Of a stretch of DNA of 64,000 nt, positions 36,414-46,720 are shown in pieces; within the stretch, counting starts at the first letter, position 1, and every line of letters starts with the position of its first letter. The notes under the pieces were generated by a model, which made no database searches, was not told where the DNA came from, and saw only the letters and a program-made list of their open reading frames with translations. The position numbers and the translations under genes are program-made. The stretch is from Letharia columbiana (Eukaryota; Ascomycota; Lecanoromycetes; Lecanorales; Parmeliaceae): the NCBI RefSeq assembly GCF_014066305.1, contig NW_023501093.1, positions 1-64,000 of the forward strand, read 5' to 3'.

Positions 36414-36770
36414 TCAAAATATAGGCACGACTATCTGATTGCAATTCTTAGTGCACGAAAGACTATTGCATACCCCCATTTCATCCTGATCCGGCAGGCT
36501 CGTCAACAACTGAAGAAGACTTAGATGTACTTGAAGATAAAGTGGAATAAGGTGAGGCTGTGATCTGTTCCCAGCCGAGCAGATGCGGCGACTGTAGGTG
36601 TAGGTCTCTATCTTGCCGTATCGTACGTTCTCGGAATGCCTAGAGCTCCAACATTTGCAATAGCAAAGGGGAGGAAGGGTCTCGGTGCCGCATTTGATTA
36701 TAGAGTGTAGAAGAAAGCAGGTGGCGAAGATGATGAGAGTAAATGCGCTGCGAAGGAAATTGAAATTCAT
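36414..36770 (-). CDS. Small secreted cysteine-rich protein
   Basis: Single exon, 118 residues. The ATG is followed by a classical signal peptide: MNFNFLRS, then a hydrophobic core AFTLIIFATCFLLHSII, with cleavage probably near residue 25. The mature part has eight cysteines, grouped as KCG, LCYCKCW, RICSAG and VCNSLSCTKNCNQ. The CxCxC and CxxxxCxxxC spacings are of the sort seen in disulphide-rich secreted fungal proteins. It matches no family I can name. In a plant-associated fungus it would be screened as an effector candidate, but nothing here shows activity. It lies 149 bp beyond the PIN4 stop on the same strand. Confidence 0.5.
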   Translation of the reverse strand: MNFNFLRSAFTLIIFATCFLLHSIIKCGTETLPPLCYCKCWSSRHSENVRYGKIETYTYSRRICSAGNRSQPHLIPLYLQVHLSLLQLLTSLPDQDEMGVCNSLSCTKNCNQIVVPIF

Positions 36771-36919
36771 TGACCAATCTCAAAGATCGGGGTATCCCAT
36801 CAAAAACCAAGCATGGGAATGGAGAAAGGGTAGCCCCTGTTGTGTTGTCTAGATGTCATATCATCATCCGTCGTGATTCGTTTCTCTGACAGAGCCGAGC
36901 AGCCTTCGGAACCTAGCGG

Positions 36920-39185
36920 TTACTCAACGATGATCTCCACTTGGCTGGACTGCTGTCTCAGCTCATCGCTACCTCGAGCTTGATGGCCGTTCTGTCGTCC
37001 CCGGGAAAAAGCCGGAGGCCCACGCTCTGATGGCCCGCGCGGTTGCCTCATGGGCAAGCCTCTGTCTTGTGAGGAGTTGTCAAAATTCATGCTAAAGGAC
37101 CGGTTGCTGCCAATAGCTCCAGCGCCCGACGGTCCCGACGGTCCCGACGGTCCAGCAGCCGATTGTTGGTTATCTTGGTCCCAAGAGAAAGCCCCTCTCA
37201 GACGTCGAGGGCTTCCTCCGTTGGGTCCCAAATTTCCTCCTAAGGACATACTGCCAAATCCATTGACAAGAGCACTTTCATCGCGATATTGCCCGAGAGC
37301 GGAGCCAGAAGCAGTGGGCGTCAAGGTTGGTGCGGCGGACGATGCGCTTCCAGTCCCATAGTCCTGGAACCTGGCAATATTGGATTGTAGGTTAGGTGGA
37401 AAGCTAGCTGTAGATGGGACAGGCGACGGGGTGTAGGATCGTAGATCTGCAACAGACTTGGCTGCCCGAAGATTTTGTGCCGTCCCAAAGCCACTTGGGG
37501 AGTCGGGGATACCTAGGAAGCCAGAAGACTGCTGGCCTCGGAGAGTATTGTACATTCCCGAGTCAGGATTGTTCCGAGCTTCGTTGAAATCTATTGTAGC
37601 AGCTCGATTGAGGCCCCTGCTCCTTGATGGATCTCCACCTTGAAGGGCCGAAACTTGCGGTATTGGAGGGCTTATGCCTTGTTGACTCATATCTGGACGG
37701 TAGACGTGGACTTGTCGTTGTTCTCCATTACCGCGAGAGACGTGTGCTAGCTGCATGTGATGCGCTAGCGTATGTACTATGCGCCGTTGAGGTGGAGCCA
37801 GAGTCGATGGGAATATCAAAGCCTCCCTTGACTTGTCGTCTCTAAAGAGCAGAAGCTCGCTATAGAATGACAGCGTTTGGGGATCGTTCAGATCTATGTC
37901 TTGCGAAACATGATTAGCTCCGGTCAAACATGTGCCAGACAGCTTCTGCTTACCCGGCATTTCATTTCTAGTGCCAATAGGTGACGGAGTGTTTGCTAGC
38001 CTGTGGGAAGACAATGATGACATTGATGGCTGACTGTGTAGCTGAGGCCCACCCATTGGTCTATGCTGCTCCTCGAGTTGACCACGGCGCTCTCTCTTCT
38101 CTCTTTCGATGCGCTCTCTTTCCTGCAGTGGCAGCATCTTCTTGTACTCCACGCGCAATTTTCTCCCTTGCAGCTCATAGTGATTCAGTTGTTCGATCAC
38201 CTGCTGAGTCTCGTCCGGCGAAGTAAAGTTTGCAAATGCAAGGCCACGGAAGACGCCATTATCGAAGTGGTAATTGAAGGCGTATGGCAGTGGAAGATTC
38301 AATGAGGTCATAAGATCTACCAGTTGCTCCTTCTTCACGGCGAATGGAATGTTCTTGATAACGATGGCAGTTGGTATGAGCTCCTCGTCAGGATCAGTCG
38401 CATATTGTTCGGACCGCATATGAGACATCCCAAGAGGCGAAGGGCCGTGACCGCCTCCATAAAGGTTTGGATTAGACATTTGCTGTGTGTCCATCCATCC
38501 CTGCACGTCTCAGCATTAGCAAAAGGACATGGGATTCTGAGGCGCTGTGAGCGCGGTGTACATACTGTTGGCAGAGCACTTCGTCCTCGTGTCTGGGACT
38601 TCATCCTTCCAGTAGCTGCTGCGAAAGGAGGAGCGAAATTGTTGTTGTTGTTGCTGCTGAAGGCGTTGGGGTTCCACGTCTGAGCTGGAGGAAGCTCATA
38701 GCTATAACCATTTCCTTGCACTTGACCATTCATTCTATCAAATCTGTTCGTCTCATATCTCATAGATTGATCGTCGGGCGTATATACATTGTTTGGCATT
38801 TGGCCGTAGGCATCGAAGTGCCGGGAAGGTTGGCGGTGGAGCATTTGCTGTTGATGGCGGTGAGAGCCTGGAGAGCGTGATGACGCCTGCTCGTAATACA
38901 TTTCGTTGTGATGATGATGGTTATTCATGTTGGCTTTCTTCTGTGACTGGATGAGAGTTCCGGTGTCAGGCGGAAGCTGTTGGAGACTCGCAGTCTTGGA
39001 GTATTTCAAGGCGATAGCTGGATTCGATAGACGTCTTTCTTTTGGGCCGAGTACAGAGGTGGGTACGTTTCGAGTATTCTCAGCTGCAGCGATGGTTGGA
39101 AGTTCAAGGGGTATTAGGTTGGCTTGAGTTGGCTCTAGATCTATCGGGGGGGTTGGAGGTCGTAGATCGTTTCTTCAGTGGTCAT
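36920..39185 (-). CDS. PIN4: RRM and R3H-type RNA-binding protein, PIN4/Cip2-like
   Basis: Exons 38566-39185, 37954-38500 and 36920-37899; about 715 residues. The N-terminal third is Gln/Asn/His-rich (MNNHHHHNEMYYEQ, SSNNNNNFAPPF). A single RRM follows (TAIVIKNIPFAVKKEQLVDL; RGLAFANFTSPDE), then an Arg/Glu helix. After intron 2 comes a conserved block DIDLNDPQTLSFYSELLLF, with APPQRRIVHTLAHHMQLAHV of R3H type. The rest is disordered. Yeast Pin4/Mdt1 is a checkpoint-linked target of Rad53; S. pombe Cip2 acts in stress mRNA stability. The ATG at 39185 begins MTTEETIYDLQP and is followed after 12 codons by a C7 run, after which the frame is off by one from the rest of exon 1, which itself has no upstream ATG. 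Confidence 0.85.
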
Positions 39186-40912
39186 GTATCGTAATGTGAG
39201 TCGTAACAAGGATCTGACAGTGAGTGTGAGGAGCCGAAGCAGATTGGTATGGCTTGACAGTCGTAAGTACGTTGATGATGGCCGTGGAGGAGTGATCAAT
39301 AGCTCTCCATGCGAGCTGAAGCTTCACCCAGAGCTTTGCTTGAGAGGAAGGACCACGGCTCAAGGGACACGCATACAGCAGGACTTGGGCCTGTTAAGAG
39401 AAAGCTTGTAGTATTAGACAGCCGTAATAAATGCAGACAATTTGGAAAGATATAATGTCGGTCAGAAGGAATGCGCCATGAGAGATGCGATGGGATAGAT
39501 GATCGCGAAAGGTTGAAGCAGGAACAAAAGAGCTCTCCCATGACCGAGTGTAAAGTAGAATTACTTTATGATCCAGGATTTCGCGCTAATAGCAGCTAAA
39601 GTAATTTCTCGCTTGGGGGCCTTGGTCAACCCCGAAACAATGGGTCGAGGGGATCCTTGTAAGCAATCAAAACGTGCTTGATGGACCTTATTATTGGAAA
39701 AGGGGCATTAATTGGTGCATCTTCAACAAGTCTAAGGTACATACTTGTGAATACGAGATCTTCAAATCAGAACAGAATCACCCTCCTCTCTGCAAACGGC
39801 CTGGCCACCCCGCTCAATTCACTTCGCCAAATTTTCCTATTCCTTGGTCATACTCTACTCTATACGATAACTCCCGTGAGGTGTAAACTACCGCTTTCCT
39901 GCTCCTCCATACAGAGCGTTCGCACGCCGCTTTGCACGCATGATTGGGTCTTCCCCACCGAGCTATCTGCCAAACAGCGTGATGCCGCCGCCGCCGTCAA
40001 TTGGAGGCCAAAGATCTGCTCTTCTAGTAGGCTTCTAGTCTATTTGGACGTCTGCTAAGCTACCTAGGCATAGGTGGTCGGGGGCTACTATGACGGAAGC
40101 AGCCTTTAGGGGCCGGAAAGATATCCCAGCTCCCACGCGCTCAGGAGATCTGTAGACTGTTGCTACATAATCCTTCAAGATTGGGGTTGACGACATGAAA
40201 AAGGAGTACCGTATCCTCGAGTCGTGACTAGGAATGCCATGGAGCGCAATCCTGCATCTATTTGGGCTTTGCGCTCATTACCGCTGATTATGGCAACCTG
40301 CAGGTAGACTACCATAGCGTTGCTGCGAACCCCTCTTTCGCTGGTCATGGGACATGGGTGTCCCTCACGGCCCCAGCGGACAAACAAGAAGTCTCATCCC
40401 CGACGATCACCATGGCCAGTGACTGCGACCTAGGGATATAGAAGTGCGCCTTTGTTCCATGAGTGTATTCGTGAAATGGAAGGGTGAAGGTATGACGCAG
40501 TGCCCCCAAAAGAAAAGGAGTCTTTTGTGTATCGACTTTCGGAGTGGTGGGAGGGTCAGTGGGTCCGCTCATCGGCTTTATGCTAGCCTGCTGCCAAACA
40601 GCTCACCAGCGAAAATGACTGGCTGCCGAGCAAAGGTTAGCTTTGACTGATCCTTCTGCATTTGCGGGTCCTTCCAAGCGCGACCCTTTACCCTGGGTCC
40701 ATTCTGGTCATGTGATCTCGGAGAGAAAACCCTTTTTGGCAATCCTTGACAGCGAGGAAATCATTTTGCACCACCCTAAACACATGATTGGGGTTTGGGA
40801 GACGCGCAGTAATTGATCCAGAACGATGTAAGAGACAGCGTCAGGTTGAATCAAGAAAAGAACGTACGGGAACGGGTTTGGATTGTATTTATTTGTTTGG
40901 AAGCAATCATAT
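39186..40912. other. 1.7 kb without a supported gene
   Basis: The minus strand has a 75-codon ORF with an ATG (MSGPTDPPTTPKVDTQKTPF) at 40345-40572 that reads like protein, but I could not connect it to other exons. The rest holds only short frames; 39186 upward is the PIN4 upstream region. Confidence 0.4.
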
Positions 40913-42736
40913 CTATGATGCATCAATCTCCATTGAGCCACTCTCTCCAGATGCAGCATTCTCTTGCCGTGACGAACTCCGTGTCACGCCATCATCAACC
41001 TTCCGCCGCTTGAATGTTCCTCTTGCCTCAATTTTTCCTTCTGCTGGCAGTACCCTAGTAGCAGTGAAGACATAGCCTTCTGAGCCACCACGCCCTGTCA
41101 TGAGAGGATGTGTTCGCCCAGGTAGTACTTGCCAACTTCTACTGCGTGCTGTCTGTATTGTAGGTGCAAGCAGGAGTGTTGGGTTGAGAGGAAAGTCTTC
41201 CGTAGGCATCGAATCGAAATCCGGTGGGTTCGTCACAAATGCCGTCCGTCGACCTGTTGAGTAATAATCTGACAACTCGACCAGTGGCTCGATGGTAGGC
41301 GAGTAAACGACTACTTGAGCCGCACCGCGTAGAAGTGGAACTGTATGCCGCAATATTGAGACAGGGTTCATGGTTGAGGCGACAATCAAGCCATCGAATT
41401 CGCCAGCGCGTGTTTCATCCACAACAAAATTTATACGTTCCCATCGCCGACGTTTTCGGAAGTGATTGCTTCTCTTCCCACTCCTCCAGCTTTGGATGGT
41501 CTCTTCTGAGACGATCTCGGGCTCGGCACAGCCCATGTCGTCTTCTGGCGAAAGAAGCTGAAGCCAGGAGAGGGTCTTGAGGTGGCTCTCGAGCGGGTGG
41601 GATATGGATGGATTGAATGCGTCGAAGTGGAAGTATTTGAGCAGGGACAGGTTTGGTTGAGCGTTGGCGTGGATAAGAGTGATCGTATTTGTGGTGCCTG
41701 GGCCAGATGTCTTGCGAGGGCGAAGGTGGTGCGGAGGTGGTGCAACTACATGTTTAGTCGCGGGATCTCCAATTGAATCGTCTCCGTTGACGGCATCGGT
41801 TTCTCGCTTCGACAATACTTTGCCCTCCGCTTCTTCTCCGTTGTGGTCGGGAGGATGTAGGATTGCCATCTTCTCCGCCATGTAAGCCACCAGCAGCCCT
41901 GCTGTCTCATCGACTACAAGCCACCTCCCTCCTTTGGTCTGCATACCTTCCCCGTCGAGCGACGGTGTTGAAACCGAGGGTGTACAGTGCACGTTTGACC
42001 AGCTACCAATCATAGATAGTATTTCTTCTCTTAATTCCATGATCTTCATGGGTTCCTTATCGGTCAGGATCCACCGCACCAATGTCGGGACATCCAAGGG
42101 TAGTACTGTAAACCTCCTCAGGTACTTCTTTGTCTTTCGCAACGTGTACTTGGCAAGGGCAAACGCCGTCTTCTGGTCCAGAGCTGAGTGTGACTCGAGG
42201 ATCTTCGCAATCAACTCTTTCCCCGATCCTGTACTTTGCGCCTTTAAGGCTTCAATCTCATCCATTGTCATGATCTGGCTGCTGGGGTCGTCGGTGATCC
42301 GACGGTTGGTTCGCATGACGACTTCTCCATTCTGGCCCACTATCTCGTATTCCACACCATCTCCACTCGCGCCAAGATTTCCTGCTTCTGCTTCAGTAGG
42401 AGTTTCAGGAGCCTCGTCCTTGATGTCTGCGTAGAGCTCGGCGGCTGGCACTATCCGAAGCCCTGACTGTGCTTTACCATCGCTGGTGACGGTATCTCGA
42501 ATCTCGAAGGTAAGGTGGTAGGGCCGACCCAGGATATTGTTTGCTTGGAAGGCCCCATATTTGCCAATGGAGATTGTACTTACTCTATCGTCAGCCGCGA
42601 AACGCGAAGGAGAAGGTGAGACCGCTCACTCCAGCTACTTCACATACGTATTTGGCAGGACCTGGACAACTATGGTCGAATCTGAAGGCAAGCGTAGCGC
42701 AACATATGCATGTGGCTGAACAAGCTCTTGCTTCAT
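40913..42736 (-). CDS. TRM6: tRNA m1A58 methyltransferase non-catalytic subunit
   Basis: Two exons, 42648-42736 and 40913-42578, with a GTATGT...AAG intron; 584 residues. The N-terminus MKQELVQPHAYVALRLPSDS and IGKYGAFQANNILGRPYHLT are typical of Trm6/Gcd10. Further conserved blocks are GSGKELIAKILESHSALDQK, FALAKYTLRKTKKYLRRFTV, GRWLVVDETAGLLVAYMAEK, and near the end EFDGLIVASTMNPVSI and SDYYSTGRRTAFVTNPP. Trm6 binds tRNA and pairs with catalytic Trm61 to methylate A58 in the T-loop, needed for initiator tRNA stability. As expected for Trm6, no intact SAM-binding glycine motif is seen. A mobile element sits 144 bp upstream of the start codon. Confidence 0.94.
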
Positions 42737-42881
42737 CCTCTAATGGAAATGCATTTGCAGAGTATTTCGTTGTTACTGTATTGGTATTTGCGTTGGAGGA
42801 TGCTCTAGGATTTGGTTCCTAAGGTAGGCATGGTGGTATGGTTCCTGAAAATCCGCTTTTAGCGCTACGAGTACCTCGTTA

Positions 42882-42985
42882 CCCCTATATTCTTAATCAT
42901 TGGGAAACTAGAAAATTAGCATTCGGGCTAGCACCCCCCCCCCTAAAAATCGTACTGTAGACATGCCCATCATATTATCGTTCCA
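42882..42985 (+). repeat. Left terminal inverted repeat
   Basis: Matches the reverse complement of 46221-46323 nearly base for base, with differences at a C-run (C10 against CCCCCCCCACCC) and a few positions further in. The inner boundary is approximate. Confidence 0.92.
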
Positions 42986-43079
42986 CAACCATCTACATCG
43001 TCAAGTTAAGGCTGGAATTGCTCGTATATATAGAATACTTGATATTTTTTTTAGTCTTTTGCTAACGTATAGAAGGCCT

Positions 43080-44110
43080 TAAAATATCGTTTCCTTTACT
43101 ATCCGATGCCTATAAGGATCGATTTAACAGTATATCCTTAATGGCTTGCTGTCGCCTCTATTATTTCCGTTAAAGCGTTAAAAGAGTATTACATACCGCA
43201 TTATCGATAACCTCCTCGCGTTTAGTACTTATACTACGCCTTATATAACTAAGAGAGGATGATTATTCGCGATTTTTTCGACTATAAAAATCGAATTAAG
43301 GGCCTTTATCGAGAGCAAGCTGTAGATATATTAGGACGAGATATAGTATAATCTATTTAATGGATTTAATCTACTTATCAGCTAGTTTACGATCTTAAAG
43401 ACTCTATATTCTATAAAGATTAGTAGAAAAAGTCTTCGCCGCGAGGTCTTAAAACGCTTATAGATTTACCGTAACGCGTACTTTTTGAAGGTTAGTAAGT
43501 TTATATATAATATACTCGTCTTTTTGAATGAAAGCGTCGCTAATAAGTATATAATGTAAAGGAAGCGAGACTATACAATCTTTGAAATTCGGCTAGCGAT
43601 ATAGATTTCTATTAAATATTCTAAGCGATATAGCGTTCTATCGACGTATTACTCAGATAATATTTTTTACTATTATATTTATTAGAATAGTATCGACGGT
43701 ATTTAATTCGAGTAATTCTTTAAGAACGAAGTTTTTCTTCGCTATAACCTATTCTCTAGTTTAAAGTTAATTCTCGTTATAGATAATTATTCTATATATT
43801 ATATCGTTAACGTTAGAAGACTCTACGAGGAGTAAAACGTTATAATCTTATATTTACCCTTATATTCGTCGGATTTTAATCTTATTAAGAAGTTCTTTTC
43901 GGTTCTTAAGGTCTGGCTAAAGAGGTATTTTAAGCTAGCGAAGAGTATATTATTTAGACGATATTTAGAGCTGGCTATATAGGCTTATAGTGTAGGGATT
44001 TATACTAAGGCCTACTTCGTATACGCCGATATATTAGTAAGCGATTATAAAGAGAAAGAAGAGAAGTTATATAAGGAAGATAAAGGCTATTATTCGAGTA
44101 GCGAGGAAGT
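43080..44110 (+). pseudogene. Decayed mariner-type DDE transposase
   Basis: On the plus strand, with many stops, the following can be read in order. VFLNES (~43520) corresponds to the first catalytic block VFLDES, with Asp replaced by Asn. YSVLSTYYSD (~43630-43660) corresponds to SVLPAY..DG. LVIDNYSIYY (~43770-43800) is the second Asp block. YLPLYSSDFNLIKKFFSVLK (~43850-43910) corresponds to LPPYSPDFNPIE, with Pro to Leu/Ser and the catalytic Glu to Lys. These are the DDE_3 superfamily landmarks of fungal Tc1/mariner transposases. Two of three catalytic acids are lost, so the copy cannot encode an active enzyme. Confidence 0.85.
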
Positions 44111-44289
44111 CTAAAGATAGAGTTTTAAGCCTTATCTTAGCGTAATATAAAGAAAAAACTCTTATATCTAACATTTTTACACCAAAATATAATCGTTTCT
44201 CGAGATTTTTTTTTTATATTTTAGCCCACATTTAACTCGTATTTTATACTATTTAGATTATTTAAATAGATAATTATTAATTAATTTTA

Positions 44290-46180
44290 AATATATTAAA
44301 TATTCGAGATTTGCGTGACGGCGGTAAGCCCGGCGCTAATTGTCGATTATCGAATCTTATTTTCCAAACTCCGATATATAGCTATTCAGGCCTTCTCCTC
44401 CCCCTTCTCCCCCTTCTTATCGCTATTCTTATTAATAACCTTATTTTTTAATAGGGTAGCGGCGGCGAGGGCGTTTAAAGTAGTATATAATTAATAACTA
44501 GCGAACTTAGTAGTAGAGGTAGTAGTACGAAGCCGTAGTACCTCTATAAAGTTCTTTATCTTATCCTTTAATCGTATAGTTATTTCTCTTAAAACCTCTA
44601 TCTTTTTTTAATTAGAAGGCGATATTCGACGTATTTACTTTAGTGTATATAATTCTACTTTAATCTTTTCTAGAGCGTTTATAAAGGCTACTTTCTTACT
44701 CGAATTTCTCTGAATTTATTAGGTAAAATAGGCCTTTCGTAGTTTACCTATATTACTCTTTATCTAAATCGAATTACTCGATAATTAAAACGCTTTAGAG
44801 GGCGATCGATTAGCTATATCTAAACGAGATGGTAGTTTAATTAGATTAGATAGGTGAGGCTAAATAGACTAAGTCTAAGTATGCGCGTACTGCTGTAAGA
44901 GAAAATATTAAGACTGTTAAAGTATTGATTAATAGGGCGAATAGCCTTAAACTTGCTGCTATTGATATAAATTATATTACTATTAATACGCATTATACTA
45001 CTATTACTAAAAGCCTTACGTCGGCGAGGATAAGGTATCTAATCTACTAAGTAATATACTAATTAATATTAAAGTAGTAGTAGAAGTAGAAATAGAAGGG
45101 TTAATAATCGTATGAACTTTCTTCTTAGCCGACTTAATCTCTTTATTAATAGCCTTTATCTTTATAGCCCGATCTTATTAAGACTTTATTCGCTTCTATA
45201 TTCGTATAGACGGGTTTTCGATATTAATATCACGTTTCTACTTCGCTATAGCCTTATTTTATTTAGTGATTTAATCGTCGTCGAGTAGATAATAAGTATC
45301 GTCGAGATCGTCTGGTTATTAGTAGTAATACGTTTTTTCTCGATAGCCGAGCTTTAAATATAGCTATAGCTTTATAATCTTATAGCCTTCGAATTTAAGC
45401 TTTCTTTTTAATTTCTTCGCCTTCTTTGCATATAGTATTTACTTAATAATAGCGCTATTAAACCTAGGCGTCTTAATCTTCTTCTTCTATTTCTTCTTCT
45501 TATTAGATTTAGATAATTTAGAATCATCTAATATAGTAGCGGAGTTATCTAAAGAAGAGTTATCGTCGATAATTCCACTAGTCTTCTTTTACTTCTTCGA
45601 GGGAGACTCTTCCGTAGTAAAGGATTTCGATTTAAAGAAGTCTTCTTTAAGATTATAGATATATATAATTCTTATAATAACCCTCTTTCTCTTTTTCTTA
45701 ACTAGCTATTATCTCGCTAGATTATTAATATTCTCTCACTTAGTAATATCGCCGTATTAACTATTTATAGTCTTAATATTTTTTAAGAATAAGAGCGTAA
45801 TAATAGCGTTCTAAAGGATTATCTTATAGTCTTTCTTTTTTATCTTCTATTTAACCTCTTAAATAGCCTTTAAATTAAACTCGTGGAAATCGAATCGTTT
45901 AAAGATAGTAGAACGGGCTTATACCTCCTTCTCTTTCTATAGAATACTCGTATTAATAGAATAGGCCGATAGTTTTATAGAAGAATTGATAGGCTGAAAT
46001 AGGACGGTAGGAGGAGGGCTTTATTCGATTTTATTAGGCTTATCGATAAGGAGGGAGGGTTTCTTCGTCGAAGGTTTTAAGATAGATTTCTTCGGTTTAC
46101 GCCCCCCTTTAATGGCGTCGGCGACGATTTAGACGGCCTCCTTATTAAATCTGTTAGGGGCCGCTTATTCCGTGTATTAG
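44290..46180 (-). pseudogene. Second, convergent decayed coding region of the transposon
   Basis: Reading the minus strand from ~46180, a low-complexity Lys/Ser/Asp-rich sequence can be followed for several hundred codons in one main frame with scattered stops (for example KGGRKPKKSILKPSTKKPSL, then SGIIDDNSSLDNSATILDDS). Such persistence despite RIP suggests a former ORF, convergent with the transposase. I recognise no domain. It may be an accessory protein of this element type or captured host sequence. Confidence 0.4.
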
Positions 46181-46220
46181 TAGCCATATTTGGTAATAGC
46201 GAGGTATGGGGAGATTGGTG

Positions 46221-46323
46221 GGAGCGATAATATAGTGGGCATGTCTACAGTACGATTTTGGGTGGGGGGGGTACTAGCCCGAATGCTAATTTTCTAGTTT
46301 CCCAATGATTAAGAATATAGGGG
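46221..46323 (-). repeat. Right terminal inverted repeat
   Basis: Partner of the left repeat. It ends ...AATATAGGGG followed by the TA duplication. Confidence 0.92.
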
Positions 46324-46720
46324 TATCGATAAGCCAGCGGCGGGACCCCGGGACTCTCACCACCTGGTTGTGGATGCGTACGCTATTACGTCGCCCACTT
46401 GCTTCTCATCCATCTTATGCAGAAAGTCTCAAAACTTCATTCAAGGTTGAATTTGAATATAGCCATTCATTACCTTGTCAAGTCTTTTGCCGAAATTTGC
46501 ACATCTCCAGCTATGACCGTTGCGCATCTAGCTACCGCCCTAATTACCAACCTGCACCGCCTCTTCAAACCTCTCTGCCTAAATTGTCATTGAATGACGG
46601 AATGAACCTCAACTGCTACCTTCACGATACAGGTACTCTTCTGCTACATTATCGACTTAAAGTGGAGAGGCGCGATCGCAAATATAGCCCATTTCCATCT
46701 CAATTAGACAAGAACAAAGC
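46324..46720 (+). other. 5' flank of MIY1
   Basis: The 397 bases between the transposon and the MIY1 start. A 139-codon open frame here runs into the gene start in another frame and begins inside the element; it is not supported as a gene. Confidence 0.45.

Larger units (their letters stand above)
42882..46323. mobile_element. RIP-degenerated Tc1/mariner-type transposon, 3.44 kb
   Basis: Bounded by ~100-bp terminal inverted repeats beginning CCCCTATATTCTTAATCATT and flanked by TA on both sides (42880-42881 and 46324-46325), the target duplication of Tc1/mariner elements. The interior is sharply AT-rich and full of TpA dinucleotides. Where coding remains can be read, the changes are those expected from C-to-T on either strand: Asp to Asn, Glu to Lys, Pro to Leu/Ser. 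This is the signature of fungal repeat-induced point mutation. The element lies between TRM6 and MIY1, in their shared upstream region. Confidence 0.92.

Noticed and set aside
38335..39009. PIN4 start at 39009
   Set aside because: The first codon there is TTG, and protein-like sequence continues upstream of it; the ATG at 39185 is a better candidate despite the frame problem.
42882..46323. AT-rich island as a centromere or introgressed foreign DNA
   Set aside because: Terminal inverted repeats, TA duplication and transposase remnants explain it as one RIP-mutated transposon.
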